A stretch of 16,114 bases of DNA, from positions 1-16,114 of the forward strand of contig QMQS01000009.1 of NCBI GenBank assembly GCA_003650585.1, given 5' to 3'. This DNA comes from Candidatus Woesearchaeota archaeon (lineage in GTDB: Archaea > Nanobdellota > Nanobdellia > Woesearchaeales > B29-G15). A model generated the notes under the pieces. The model saw only the letters and a list, made by a program, of their open reading frames with translations. It was not told the DNA's origin and ran no database searches. The position numbers and the translations under genes were made by a program. The first letter of the stretch is position 1. The number at the start of each line of letters is the position of its first letter. Below are positions 1 to 7,047 of this stretch, piece after piece.

Positions 1-9
1 AATAAGGGC

Positions 10-2115
10 TTACCTCTTTCGTCTAAGCCACTCAAGTAACCTAGCTATCACACTTATTGGCTTCTCTCTGCCATAATTGCTTCTTTGTGGGAATGGTACT
101 GCTTTTGGAGGGATCCTCTCATTGACACTTGTTGAGCTCTCAAACCTGGGGTTGCAACTGGTTTTCCTTGAGTAACCATACTTGTCCTCTCTATCAACCC
201 TGCCATCACAGTCATTGTCTTTTCCATCTTTACAATTATTGTTCGCCCAGCTTTCTACTTTGTCATACCCACCGCACTCACAGGAGCAATCTGAGCAGTC
301 ATCCAGTTGCTTCCATTCAGGGCATTGTGCTTCTTCATCGCTTTTTACGCAACCATACTTTTCGTCACCTATGCATTTCGTTTCTCCCAATTCGCACTCG
401 CAGTCAGTTTCTGGTGGTTCTGGGGTTTGTCGGCACTCTCTGCCCTCACACGGCACACACTTGCCATCCTTGCATCTGTAACCCACCTGACACCTTGTTC
501 TTACAACATACTTCTGTTCACCATCTCTACGGCACTCTTCCCTCACAAACTCGTCATAGCACCTTGAACCCTCAAAATCACAACCCCTTTCTTCACCTTC
601 ACTTTCAGCCACTGTATACTTTGAAGTTGCAATATTGTCTGTTGGGTCTGAATCCAAGAACTCCAGTGGCTTTCTGGTGCTAGTGTTCCAGTCAAAGTAA
701 CTATCCAATGGGGAAGCCACAATCTTTGCTGTTATAGTGTGCTCCCCAGGTTCACACGCCTTAAGGCGGAGTTGCCTTTCATGCTCTGTTTCACAATCCC
801 TCTTGTGTGCCCCGTTACTATAGAAGTCAGATTTCTCACACAGTCGGTATGCATCCTCTAAGCAACTGTACTCAACCCTTGTAACATGTATGTTATCGTA
901 ATAAACTGTGAAGAGCTCGCCATCAATGTATATCTCTACAGCGTAAGGTCTCACATTGAACCTCTCTGCAGGGTAAGGCCAACCCTCATTCACAACTCGG
1001 AACGAGAAGTCTAAAGCGTGGCACTTATTGTCTTTATAGGGATCACATTCATAGGGAGTGTGTGATACCAAGTGATACTTTGTTTTGCCATAGTATTTTG
1101 CTCTTATCCCATTTGCGAATCTGTAGTTTGGAAGAGCTGGGAATTTACAACCAGGGTCCTCCATGTCTTTCTTTCCATCGCAGTCATTGTCTTTCCCATC
1201 ATTACAATTGTTATTGGATGGGGCCTCCTTTTTATTATACCCACCACAACTACAGGTGCAATCGCCTCTTATGAGGCCTAATCTATAACCTTGGATTTTG
1301 TCTGATTCTTTCATAAGCTCCTTCCCTGGGCTGAACTCCTTCCATGCGCATGGGGTTATTTCATCTGGGGCATGCTCAGCACATGGAACTGAGCAGTCTA
1401 TTAGGCCCCATTCGGTGTGTCCGTCTCCATCGTAGTCGGCACAGAACACAAGGTTGTCGCCTTGGCACTCACCCTTTGCACCAAGGTAGCATTCTTTGGT
1501 TAAGGGGTTGTAGCTGTGGTTTGAAGAGGGTGGAGTGACAACCTGAGGGGGTTTAGGTAACAAACCTGGTTCTTTGCATTTGCTTTCTTCCCCAGGCGGC
1601 AAGGGTGGCATCAGTATCCATTCTGGTGTTGCATTAGCACTAGAAGCACCACATAGATACATTCTAAGCTCTTTGTCACAGGCTTTGCGTCCAAGGTATT
1701 GACTACATTCCATCCCTTCAACTGGAATGAGAGTTTCTTCGCTGGGTGGTTGACTCGGGACAGTGTGCATCTCTGGGGGAGTGGGCGGTTGCGGTGGTAT
1801 TGGAGGTGTTTCGGGTGGTGTTGTAGTTTCAGATAGTGATGGAGGAGCAGTCTCACAGTAGTTTTCAACCTTTTTTTGAAAATAACTAAATCTTGATGCA
1901 TAAATTCTGTACCTAAATGTGTGGTTGTACTTCTCCATTAACCCCTTTGCGCTTGTTAATTTCTTTGTGTAATACTCGCACAGATTCAACCTTGAGATAC
2001 TTTTTCCAGTTAGGAGAGTTATCCTTGGCTCACCTGCTTGGTATGCCATTATTAGGCTAACAGAGCTAAGCAACACTACCACAAACATAGCCAATAGAAG
2101 GGTGGTTTTTTTCAT
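10..2115 (-). CDS. Secreted Cys-rich surface protein with CARDB-like domain and two MopE-type repeats
   Basis: A 701-residue exported protein with no assignable enzyme activity. Residues 1-26 form a signal peptide (Lys-Lys, then a hydrophobic run ending near AYQA). Residues 90-125 are a Pro/Thr-rich linker. A DYDGDGHTEW loop at 228-237 resembles an EF-hand/dockerin calcium loop. A first MopE-like motif (NNNCNDGKDNDCDG) begins at 301 and a second, nearly identical one begins near 623; each follows a CxCGGY segment. Between them, about 330-515, sits a CARDB-like beta domain (VNEG, then IYIDGE, EPGEHTITAKI and DPTDN) with an inserted Cys-rich loop. The C-terminus is short and basic (EWLRRKR), with no transmembrane anchor. 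The many Cys imply disulfides, so it probably acts outside the cell in adhesion or metal binding (inference). The start is supported by an exact AGGTGAT Shine-Dalgarno five bases upstream and a TATA box. It is divergent from a transglutaminase-like lipoprotein. Confidence 0.85.
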   Translation of the reverse strand: MKKTTLLLAMFVVVLLSSVSLIMAYQAGEPRITLLTGKSISRLNLCEYYTKKLTSAKGLMEKYNHTFRYRIYASRFSYFQKKVENYCETAPPSLSETTTPPETPPIPPQPPTPPEMHTVPSQPPSEETLIPVEGMECSQYLGRKACDKELRMYLCGASSANATPEWILMPPLPPGEESKCKEPGLLPKPPQVVTPPSSNHSYNPLTKECYLGAKGECQGDNLVFCADYDGDGHTEWGLIDCSVPCAEHAPDEITPCAWKEFSPGKELMKESDKIQGYRLGLIRGDCTCSCGGYNKKEAPSNNNCNDGKDNDCDGKKDMEDPGCKFPALPNYRFANGIRAKYYGKTKYHLVSHTPYECDPYKDNKCHALDFSFRVVNEGWPYPAERFNVRPYAVEIYIDGELFTVYYDNIHVTRVEYSCLEDAYRLCEKSDFYSNGAHKRDCETEHERQLRLKACEPGEHTITAKIVASPLDSYFDWNTSTRKPLEFLDSDPTDNIATSKYTVAESEGEERGCDFEGSRCYDEFVREECRRDGEQKYVVRTRCQVGYRCKDGKCVPCEGRECRQTPEPPETDCECELGETKCIGDEKYGCVKSDEEAQCPEWKQLDDCSDCSCECGGYDKVESWANNNCKDGKDNDCDGRVDREDKYGYSRKTSCNPRFESSTSVNERIPPKAVPFPQRSNYGREKPISVIARLLEWLRRKR
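190..1218. repeat. Duplicated MopE-type repeat inside the surface protein gene
   Basis: The DNA around 191-245 and 1165-1217 is nearly identical (shared core: cagtcattgtctttt/cccatc, followed by a cagtcattg-type segment and ttacaatt-ttgtt). It encodes the two NNNCxDGKDNDCDG motifs. At protein level the similarity extends upstream through CxCGGY and a preceding W-x(2-5)-DC segment, so a whole module has been copied about 320 residues apart. Confidence 0.75.
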
Positions 2116-2120
2116 AGTCC

Positions 2121-2127
2121 ATCACCT
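2121..2127 (-). promoter_or_regulatory. Strong Shine-Dalgarno of the surface protein gene
   Basis: On the minus strand this reads AGGTGAT, a full match to the archaeal anti-Shine-Dalgarno core, five bases before the ATG at 2115. It decides the start, and it contrasts with most other genes here, which look leaderless. Confidence 0.75.
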
Positions 2128-2149
2128 ATTTAGTATACTTTTTTGTAAA

Positions 2150-2162
2150 CTATTATATATAC
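2150..2162 (-). promoter_or_regulatory. TATA box of the surface protein gene
   Basis: The minus strand reads GTATATATAATAG. It predicts a transcript start near 2128 and so a leader of a dozen bases containing the Shine-Dalgarno. Confidence 0.6.
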
Positions 2163-2220
2163 CTTTCCAATCACGGACAAGTAATCACACGATTGATTGG
2201 GCTATTTTGAACCAAAAAAA

Positions 2221-2230
2221 TTTTATACAT
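2221..2230 (+). promoter_or_regulatory. TATA box of the transglutaminase-like gene
   Basis: TTTTATACAT preceded by an A-run lies about 26 bases before the ATG at 2252. This geometry predicts a leaderless mRNA and supports that internal ATG over any upstream start. Confidence 0.6.
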
Positions 2231-2251
2231 TGGTTTGGCATCGCTTTACTA

Positions 2252-3238
2252 ATGAAACCTTGGCATATGCTTTTGATTTATCTCTTAATAGCTGGATGTG
2301 CCCAGACAAAGATGCACTCTTTTGGCCTAGCGACTGATAACCATCTGGCTTACCTCGGTTCAGAGATTGCCTTTACCACCCCATCAGATTGGATGCATTA
2401 CACGCCCTTAATCAACCTCACATTAAATATAACTAAGGGTATGAATACACAAGAGGACAAGGTGAAGGCACTTGCATACTATGTGTCAAACTCAAAGAAA
2501 TACAATGAGAGCTCTCTCAAAAGGCAGCTTGTTTCTAGTGTGATAGATATTTTCAAAAGCGAGGAGGGGGTATGCTATGATGGGGCAGTTGAGTTGGTGG
2601 CAATGGCAAGATTAGTGGGAGTACCTGCAAGAGTGGTGTTTCCTTTGTTTGAGAATCATGCATTTGCGCAGGTGTTTGTGAATGGAAAATGGGTGAACAT
2701 AGATGCCACCTTTGGGAGGGTGAATTATGGGTTTGAAACCCTGCAGCCATTGTACATCTATACAAAATACAATGAGAGTTTACTACAGCGAGCATTCATC
2801 GACATCAAAGCACCCAAGCTTACACTACCTGTAACCTCAAACAGGGTGAATGGGGAGCATTTCCTCATCTCAATTAAAAGAAAGACCTATGGCAAAGAGT
2901 ATAGTTGCGAGGATTTGATTTGCACATACAAAGAAACTCAGGCAGAGTTCCAACCCATTATGGTGGGGTTTGAGGCTTTGAAGGATATACACAAACCAGA
3001 GGATAACACAATCTTAGATGGGTTCTTCACTGTTGTGTTATTAGAGGGAGTTTATAAAATAGAGTATATGCTGGAGCATAGTCAGGAGTGTGTGGGCTTT
3101 GCTATGGTAAACCTCACAAGAGATATGATACTCAATCCGAGTGAGATAAAGAGATGCTCGAATTCCTCAATTCAAGCATTTAAGAGTCTCAAGCATGGGC
3201 TCACTAGTGTGGCAAGGGCATTACAAGGTAGTGGTTAG
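2252..3238 (+). CDS. Transglutaminase-like cysteine protease-fold lipoprotein
   Basis: A 328-residue predicted lipoprotein. The N-terminus MKPWHMLLIYLLIAGC carries a lipobox with Cys16. The transglutaminase-core motifs are all present: Cys108 in EEGVCYDGA, His136 in ENHAFAQVFV, and Asp151 in WVNIDAT, the usual Cys-His-Asp triad order and spacing. In archaea and bacteria this fold is mostly a protease, amidase or transpeptidase acting on proteins or cell-wall material; the substrate cannot be read here. The C-terminal half (about 185-328) has no recognised domain and may be a beta-rich binding region. An open frame extends upstream to 2102, but the TATA box at 2221 and the lipobox fix the ATG at 2252. 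The gene is divergent from the Cys-rich surface protein, a possible partner or substrate (inference). Its stop overlaps the convergent FBP aldolase/phosphatase gene by four bases. Confidence 0.85.
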   Translation: MKPWHMLLIYLLIAGCAQTKMHSFGLATDNHLAYLGSEIAFTTPSDWMHYTPLINLTLNITKGMNTQEDKVKALAYYVSNSKKYNESSLKRQLVSSVIDIFKSEEGVCYDGAVELVAMARLVGVPARVVFPLFENHAFAQVFVNGKWVNIDATFGRVNYGFETLQPLYIYTKYNESLLQRAFIDIKAPKLTLPVTSNRVNGEHFLISIKRKTYGKEYSCEDLICTYKETQAEFQPIMVGFEALKDIHKPEDNTILDGFFTVVLLEGVYKIEYMLEHSQECVGFAMVNLTRDMILNPSEIKRCSNSSIQAFKSLKHGLTSVARALQGSG

Positions 3239-4356
3239 GGCTTTTGCTTAACCACTTTCTTCCTTGTATAAAACCTATCTTTTAGCTTATCTAGCCGCTC
3301 TGTTATGCCGCCGTACTCTAGCTCTTTATCCTCAAGCATTGCTGGCCCAGAGAAGCCCTGTTCTCTAATGTACAGTGCTTTTAGGTTGGCTTTCTCGCGT
3401 ATCCCATTCCAGAACTGGTTGGCAAAACAGTCCACCATGTTTGTGAGTTTACCGTTCTTCACATTGAATGCCACAGCAGAAACAATGGGTGGTCCATCAA
3501 AGTAGCTTATGTCTGAGTTTATAGGTACTGGTGTTAAAGGACCAATATGGCTACCTCTCATAAACCCAGAGACATAATGCACGATTGTGAATGGAGAGAG
3601 AATCTCGCCTGTTGCAGGGAATTGTGACTGGGCTCTCACAAGCATAATGGGGTCATCCTTGCCAACATATTTTCCAGCAATCAAACTCAACCTCGTGGTG
3701 CAGTTGACAGCAGCTATTTCACCTGTAGTCCTAGAGAAAACCTTTTCAATAATATACCTGTGGTTGTTCCTTATTAGAGTGACAATGTCATAGATGTCCT
3801 CTGGCGCATTTAAAGATATTATAGTGTCTGCATCTGTTTTCTCTACATCTATTATCTCAAAATTGAAGCCTTCACTCATCTTTGGGCTGAGCATTAGCCC
3901 AGAGTTGTGCATTGGGTCTGCAAACATTAGATACAGGGGCAGATTGTAGGCACCTGGCTCAGTCTTGTCTGCCTGAAAGCAGACTATTGTCTCAGCAGGT
4001 CTCTCTTCAATCTCCATCTCTGCTATGGCAGGACCCATGCCCTTAATTGTTCCTGAAAATGAATCCTTTAATAGGTCTTGACCAGCACCATAAAGCCCTA
4101 GTGATTTGGCAATCTCAGTGGCTTTACAGAAGGCATCCCAAGCCAGTTTGTGTACCACTTCAGAATTTTCGCCTTGGGTGTGTGTCATTATGATGCCGAT
4201 GTCGTCCCCTACGCTCTGAATGTGGAAATCAATAATACTAACACCCTTTGCTGTTTCCAAGAATTTAGCGATTGCTTCCTTCATCCTCGGGTCGGGGCGT
4301 ATGTGTCCCCCACACCCACCAACATCCGCCTTGACAGCTGTTATAGTTATCTTCAT
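3235..4356 (-). CDS. fbp: Fructose-1,6-bisphosphate aldolase/phosphatase (bifunctional, archaeal type)
   Basis: This single cytosolic enzyme of gluconeogenesis joins dihydroxyacetone phosphate and glyceraldehyde-3-phosphate and then dephosphorylates FBP to fructose-6-phosphate. At 373 residues the length is normal and the family signature runs end to end: KADVGG (Asp11) with His18, GDD (Asp51, Asp52), GAGQDLL, EMEIEERP, DKTEPGAYNLP, then GKYVGKDDP, in which Tyr230 and Lys233 match the phosphatase/aldolase switch residues (the Schiff-base Lys). MRGSHIGPLTPV and FDGPP are also conserved. I chose the ATG at 4356 because the product then begins MKITITAVKAD like known members; an in-frame GTG at 4365 would add three residues. 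A GGTGGAGG Shine-Dalgarno-like stretch precedes it. The family also occurs in some deep-branching thermophilic bacteria, so it supports but does not prove an archaeal host. A 17-bp palindrome sits at the predicted transcript start. Confidence 0.97.
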   Translation of the reverse strand: MKITITAVKADVGGCGGHIRPDPRMKEAIAKFLETAKGVSIIDFHIQSVGDDIGIIMTHTQGENSEVVHKLAWDAFCKATEIAKSLGLYGAGQDLLKDSFSGTIKGMGPAIAEMEIEERPAETIVCFQADKTEPGAYNLPLYLMFADPMHNSGLMLSPKMSEGFNFEIIDVEKTDADTIISLNAPEDIYDIVTLIRNNHRYIIEKVFSRTTGEIAAVNCTTRLSLIAGKYVGKDDPIMLVRAQSQFPATGEILSPFTIVHYVSGFMRGSHIGPLTPVPINSDISYFDGPPIVSAVAFNVKNGKLTNMVDCFANQFWNGIREKANLKALYIREQGFSGPAMLEDKELEYGGITERLDKLKDRFYTRKKVVKQKP

Positions 4357-4372
4357 GTCCTCCACCTCTCTT

Positions 4373-4389
4373 GTATTACGAAGTAATAC
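4373..4389. promoter_or_regulatory. Perfect 17-bp palindrome, candidate operator at the fbp transcription start
   Basis: GTATTAC-GAA-GTAATAC is an inverted repeat with two perfect 7-base arms. Its centre (4381) lies about 27 bases downstream of the fbp TATA box, i.e. at the predicted start site, where a bound dimer would block transcription. It could also fold as a small hairpin in the leader. No second symmetric copy was seen elsewhere in the window. Confidence 0.45.
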
Positions 4390-4403
4390 TCGCTTATTAA
4401 CTA

Positions 4404-4413
4404 CTATATAAAG
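4404..4413 (-). promoter_or_regulatory. TATA box of fbp
   Basis: The minus strand reads CTTTATATAG, about 50 bases before the ATG. It predicts a start near 4380 and a leader of roughly 24 bases that includes the Shine-Dalgarno-like GGTGGAGG. Confidence 0.6.
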
Positions 4414-4430
4414 ATTATGTTGTTAGAGAA

Positions 4431-4440
4431 TATAATTTAT
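4431..4440 (+). promoter_or_regulatory. TATA box of the broken nucleotidyltransferase gene
   Basis: TATAATTTAT lies about 28 bases before the GTG at 4464, so the damaged gene still has an intact-looking promoter and a leaderless-type start. Confidence 0.45.
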
Positions 4441-4463
4441 GGAAAAATTTTAAAATAAAGCTT

Positions 4464-5583
4464 GTGTTTCACTACTCTATAGTTGAGCTTAATGCTGCAC
4501 CCCTTGAGAGATTGAGGCGAGAGGTTGTTAATCCAGAGCTTGACGAAATAGTAACTGCTGCAAATGAACTCTATCGGAGGTGCCTGATGCGTGTATTGAT
4601 GAAACACGGCATTCCCGGTAGGGTTGTTATAAATGGCTCCACAAATAAGAGGCGAGGCACCTATGTGCTTGATCCTAAAGCTTTGGATAGAGCATTTCCG
4701 CCAGACATAGACCTCTGTGTGATAGTGGATGACTCAATCTCTAATACTCGCAAAGAAAAGGAGTTAGAGCAGCGATTGTTGCAAGTGTTACAGAGGCGGC
4801 GGTGTTCACTTCGATCAAAAGCACAATAAAATAATTGGTGTTATGGGATTCTTTGATTTGAATGTGTCAGTTGCTGTTTATACTGAATCCACTGCTGAGC
4901 AATGTGGTGAGTTTGATTACACAGAGTTGATAGGCGAGTTGAGCCCAGCAGAGAGAGTAGAGGCTAAGGTGTTAAAGCTTTTGCTTCAGAGGTATGGGTG
5001 CTATGGGTCTTATAATCGCTGATTCCCTGGAATAGCAGTTGAAGAGCTTGTTAGACGGCACCACACAGTGGAGAGATGTTTGGAGTGGCTCTACGATTTG
5101 GTTCCAAAGGAGAAGAAGAAAGAGAGGGTTTTAATGCCACCAGGTGTGGAGGCAAATTTGCTGTCGAATGTTTCTCAGCATGTTTGGGACAGGGTTGGGA
5201 TTATGATAGAGACATATCTCAATTCAGGAATGTTCATTGACTATGCATGTTATTATGGACTTTGGGATATGTTGAATCATGATAAAGAGAACTTTTTTGT
5301 AGTTGTGCCTTGCGCTCCTGCAAGTTGTGGAAGGGAGGGTGCAACAGTGGTGAGGTTTGTTAGGAATGTGGCAGGAGAAGTTGCAAAAGAATTCGGAGTG
5401 AAGCATGGGATTGATTATTATGTAGTGCCTTGCCAAGGTGGAAAGACACATGTGATGTACCCCCACACAGACATATACCTTTCACTGCCAAGGCAACTGG
5501 GTGAGCCAGAAAGATTTTCTAAGAGGTTTAATGATAAGCTGGCTGAGGCAATGGGTCTTAAGCTCCATTCCTCTGAAGCCTGA
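4464..5583 (+). pseudogene. CCA-adding-enzyme-like (class I) nucleotidyltransferase, disrupted by a frameshift and an in-frame TGA
   Basis: The reading starts at GTG 4464 and encodes a helical N-terminus, then a polymerase-beta-type site: NGS followed by DIDLCVIV, with a longer insert between them than in usual CCA enzymes. Frame 1 ends at TAA 4827-4829, but homologous sequence continues in the +1 frame from about 4801 (GVHFDQKHNKIIGV, then FFDLNVSV, a possible third carboxylate). That frame meets TGA at 5020-5022 inside VLKLLLQRYGCYGSYNR-stop-FPGIAVEELV. Class I CCA enzymes have Gly at that point (a GFSG-like motif), so GGA to TGA is the simplest change. It continues to 5583 with a segment (PPGVEANLLSNVS) resembling the CCA-enzyme body domain. 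The total is about 373 residues, shorter than typical. TGA is a normal stop in other genes here, so recoding is unlikely. A recent pseudogene or assembly errors are both possible, and the exact substrate is uncertain. Confidence 0.6.
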
Positions 5584-5593
5584 GCCAAAGTGA

Positions 5594-5665
5594 TGGACTC
5601 GCCGGGAGTCGAACCCGGGGCCTCTGCTGTGCGAGAGCAGCGTTCTACCGCTGAACTACGAGCCC
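5594..5665 (-). tRNA. tRNA-Ala(CGC)
   Basis: The minus strand folds as a full cloverleaf of 72 bases. The 7-bp acceptor (GGGCTCG with CGAGTCC) contains the G3-U70 pair that marks tRNA-Ala. The anticodon stem is CTGCT/AGCAG with loop CTCGCAC, and the T arm is CCGGG-TTCGACT-CCCGG. The discriminator is A, and the following bases are TCA, so CCA is not encoded. The gene lies 10 bases beyond the disrupted CCA-enzyme-like gene. Confidence 0.97.
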
Positions 5666-5690
5666 ACGATTCAGGGTTGGGTGACTCAAT

Positions 5691-5698
5691 TAATAAAT
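5691..5698 (-). promoter_or_regulatory. TATA box of tRNA-Ala
   Basis: The minus strand reads ATTTATTA, 26-33 bases before the mature 5' end of the tRNA. It is arranged back-to-back with the promoter of the sulfatase-like gene. Confidence 0.5.
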
Positions 5699-5710
5699 CT
5701 TTTTCTTAAA

Positions 5711-5720
5711 GTTTAAATAA
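5711..5720 (+). promoter_or_regulatory. TATA box of the sulfatase-like gene
   Basis: GTTTAAATAA lies about 27 bases before the ATG at 5743. It predicts a leaderless transcript and argues against a TTG start at 5725. Confidence 0.55.
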
Positions 5721-5742
5721 TACCTTGGTTTGGTGTTGCATT

Positions 5743-7047
5743 ATGAAACGGTGCATCTTACTCCTTGGTGTATTGTTGTTAATCACCGCATGCACAAGCG
5801 ATCGTATTCAAACCTACCCTAATGCTAACATAGTTATACTTGGGCTTGATGCAGTCAGACCAGACCACTTGTCCTTTCTCGGTTACGAGCGTAATACAAC
5901 CCCTTTCCTCTCTGACTTTGCTAGTAGGGCTTATGTGTTCTCAAATGCAATCACCCAGGCACCCTGGACCCTACCATCATTCATGAGTTTCTTTACTTCT
6001 ATGTATCCCCACCAGCACAAACTAACCAATCGTTACATCATAACTCCTAACTCAGATGAACTCATTGAGGTTAATCTCTCACGCGACATAGTTACTCTTG
6101 CACAACTGCTTAAATCAAGGGGCTATACAACTGCTGCCTTTACCGGTGATGCAGGTTTGTTGGGGAGATATGGGTTTAAAAGGGGGTTTGATATTTACAT
6201 TGACAACAAAACATTTGGGGGTTTTGAGCGCAGTGCTCAACTGGCCCTAAGGTGGCTTAGGAAGAGCCCCAAGGAGCCCTTTATGCTGTTCGTGCATGGG
6301 TATGAAGCACATGGGAAGTTTAACCTGAGTGATGACTTTTATGGCGAGTTTTTCAGCCAAGAGGAGGCACTAAGCTATAATGTTTCAGATGAGAGGTGGC
6401 TTTATTATAGAAACATCTCAGTCTATAAGCGTCCATTCAACCTCTCGCAGGGCGAGATTAAAGCATGGAACGACTGGTATGACCAAAAGTTGAGGCTTTT
6501 AGATAGCAGGATTCACCCATTGCTGGAGGGGCTTGATGAGATGGGCTATCTCAATAGGACAATAATTGTGATTATGTCAGACCACGGTGAGGGGCTTTAT
6601 GAGCACAAGAGGTTTGACCATGGGCTTTCTCTTTACGATGAGCTTGTTAGGGTTGTTCTTATACTAAAACTTCCAAACCAGGTTCATGGGCGGATAATAA
6701 ACCAACAGGTTAGGTTAATAGATGTCATGCCCACCCTCTTGGAGTTATTGGGCTTGCCTAAAAATGAACTCTCAGACCAAATCCAGGGTGTATCGATTGT
6801 GCCGATGCTAAAAGGCAAGCAAATGAGGTTGGATGCCTTCTCAGAGACAGATTACCTGTATAACTTTTTTTATAGGGCAATAAGGACGAGTGATGGCTGG
6901 AAGTTGATTTATTCACCTGAGACAGACGAATTTGAACTCTACGATCTAAACACTGATCCGGGTGAAACAAAGAACCTGGTAGAGAGTAACCCAAAGCAAT
7001 TTCAGGGTTTAAGGCAAGAGTTAGTGAGTTATTTAAAGTTAACTTGA
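5743..7047 (+). CDS. Sulfatase-family (alkaline phosphatase superfamily) lipoprotein with Thr nucleophile
   Basis: A 434-residue predicted lipoprotein: MKRCILLLGVLLLITAC with lipobox Cys17. The sulfatase fold is evident from ILGLDAVRPDHL (metal Asp36 and Asp41), the nucleophile region APWTLPSFMSFFTSMYPH, VHGYEAH, MSDHGEG (Asp280, His281), FDHG (His293) and the family ending ELYDLNTDPGETKNL. True sulfatases need Cys or Ser at the first position of C/S-x-P-S-R for conversion to formylglycine; here Thr76 occupies that position (T-L-P-S-F) and the Arg is missing. Thr is the nucleophile in lipoteichoic-acid-type phosphoglycerol transferases and some phosphodiesterases, so a phosphodiesterase or phosphotransferase acting at the cell surface is more likely than a sulfatase (inference). 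The last nine bases overlap the convergent ispG gene. Confidence 0.85.
   Translation: MKRCILLLGVLLLITACTSDRIQTYPNANIVILGLDAVRPDHLSFLGYERNTTPFLSDFASRAYVFSNAITQAPWTLPSFMSFFTSMYPHQHKLTNRYIITPNSDELIEVNLSRDIVTLAQLLKSRGYTTAAFTGDAGLLGRYGFKRGFDIYIDNKTFGGFERSAQLALRWLRKSPKEPFMLFVHGYEAHGKFNLSDDFYGEFFSQEEALSYNVSDERWLYYRNISVYKRPFNLSQGEIKAWNDWYDQKLRLLDSRIHPLLEGLDEMGYLNRTIIVIMSDHGEGLYEHKRFDHGLSLYDELVRVVLILKLPNQVHGRIINQQVRLIDVMPTLLELLGLPKNELSDQIQGVSIVPMLKGKQMRLDAFSETDYLYNFFYRAIRTSDGWKLIYSPETDEFELYDLNTDPGETKNLVESNPKQFQGLRQELVSYLKLT

Noticed and set aside
129..683. Long open frame opposite the surface protein gene (184 codons), and others at 182-481 and 1062-1281.
   Set aside because: They lie antisense to a convincing signal-peptide protein, have Cys/His/Pro-rich low-complexity translations, and lack promoters or Shine-Dalgarno sites.
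5020..5022. TGA recoded as glycine or selenocysteine in the CCA-enzyme-like gene.
   Set aside because: TGA ends several intact genes here (sulfatase-like, Kbl, IspH), the site is a conserved Gly rather than Cys, and the same gene also has a frameshift, so inactivation or sequence error is simpler.
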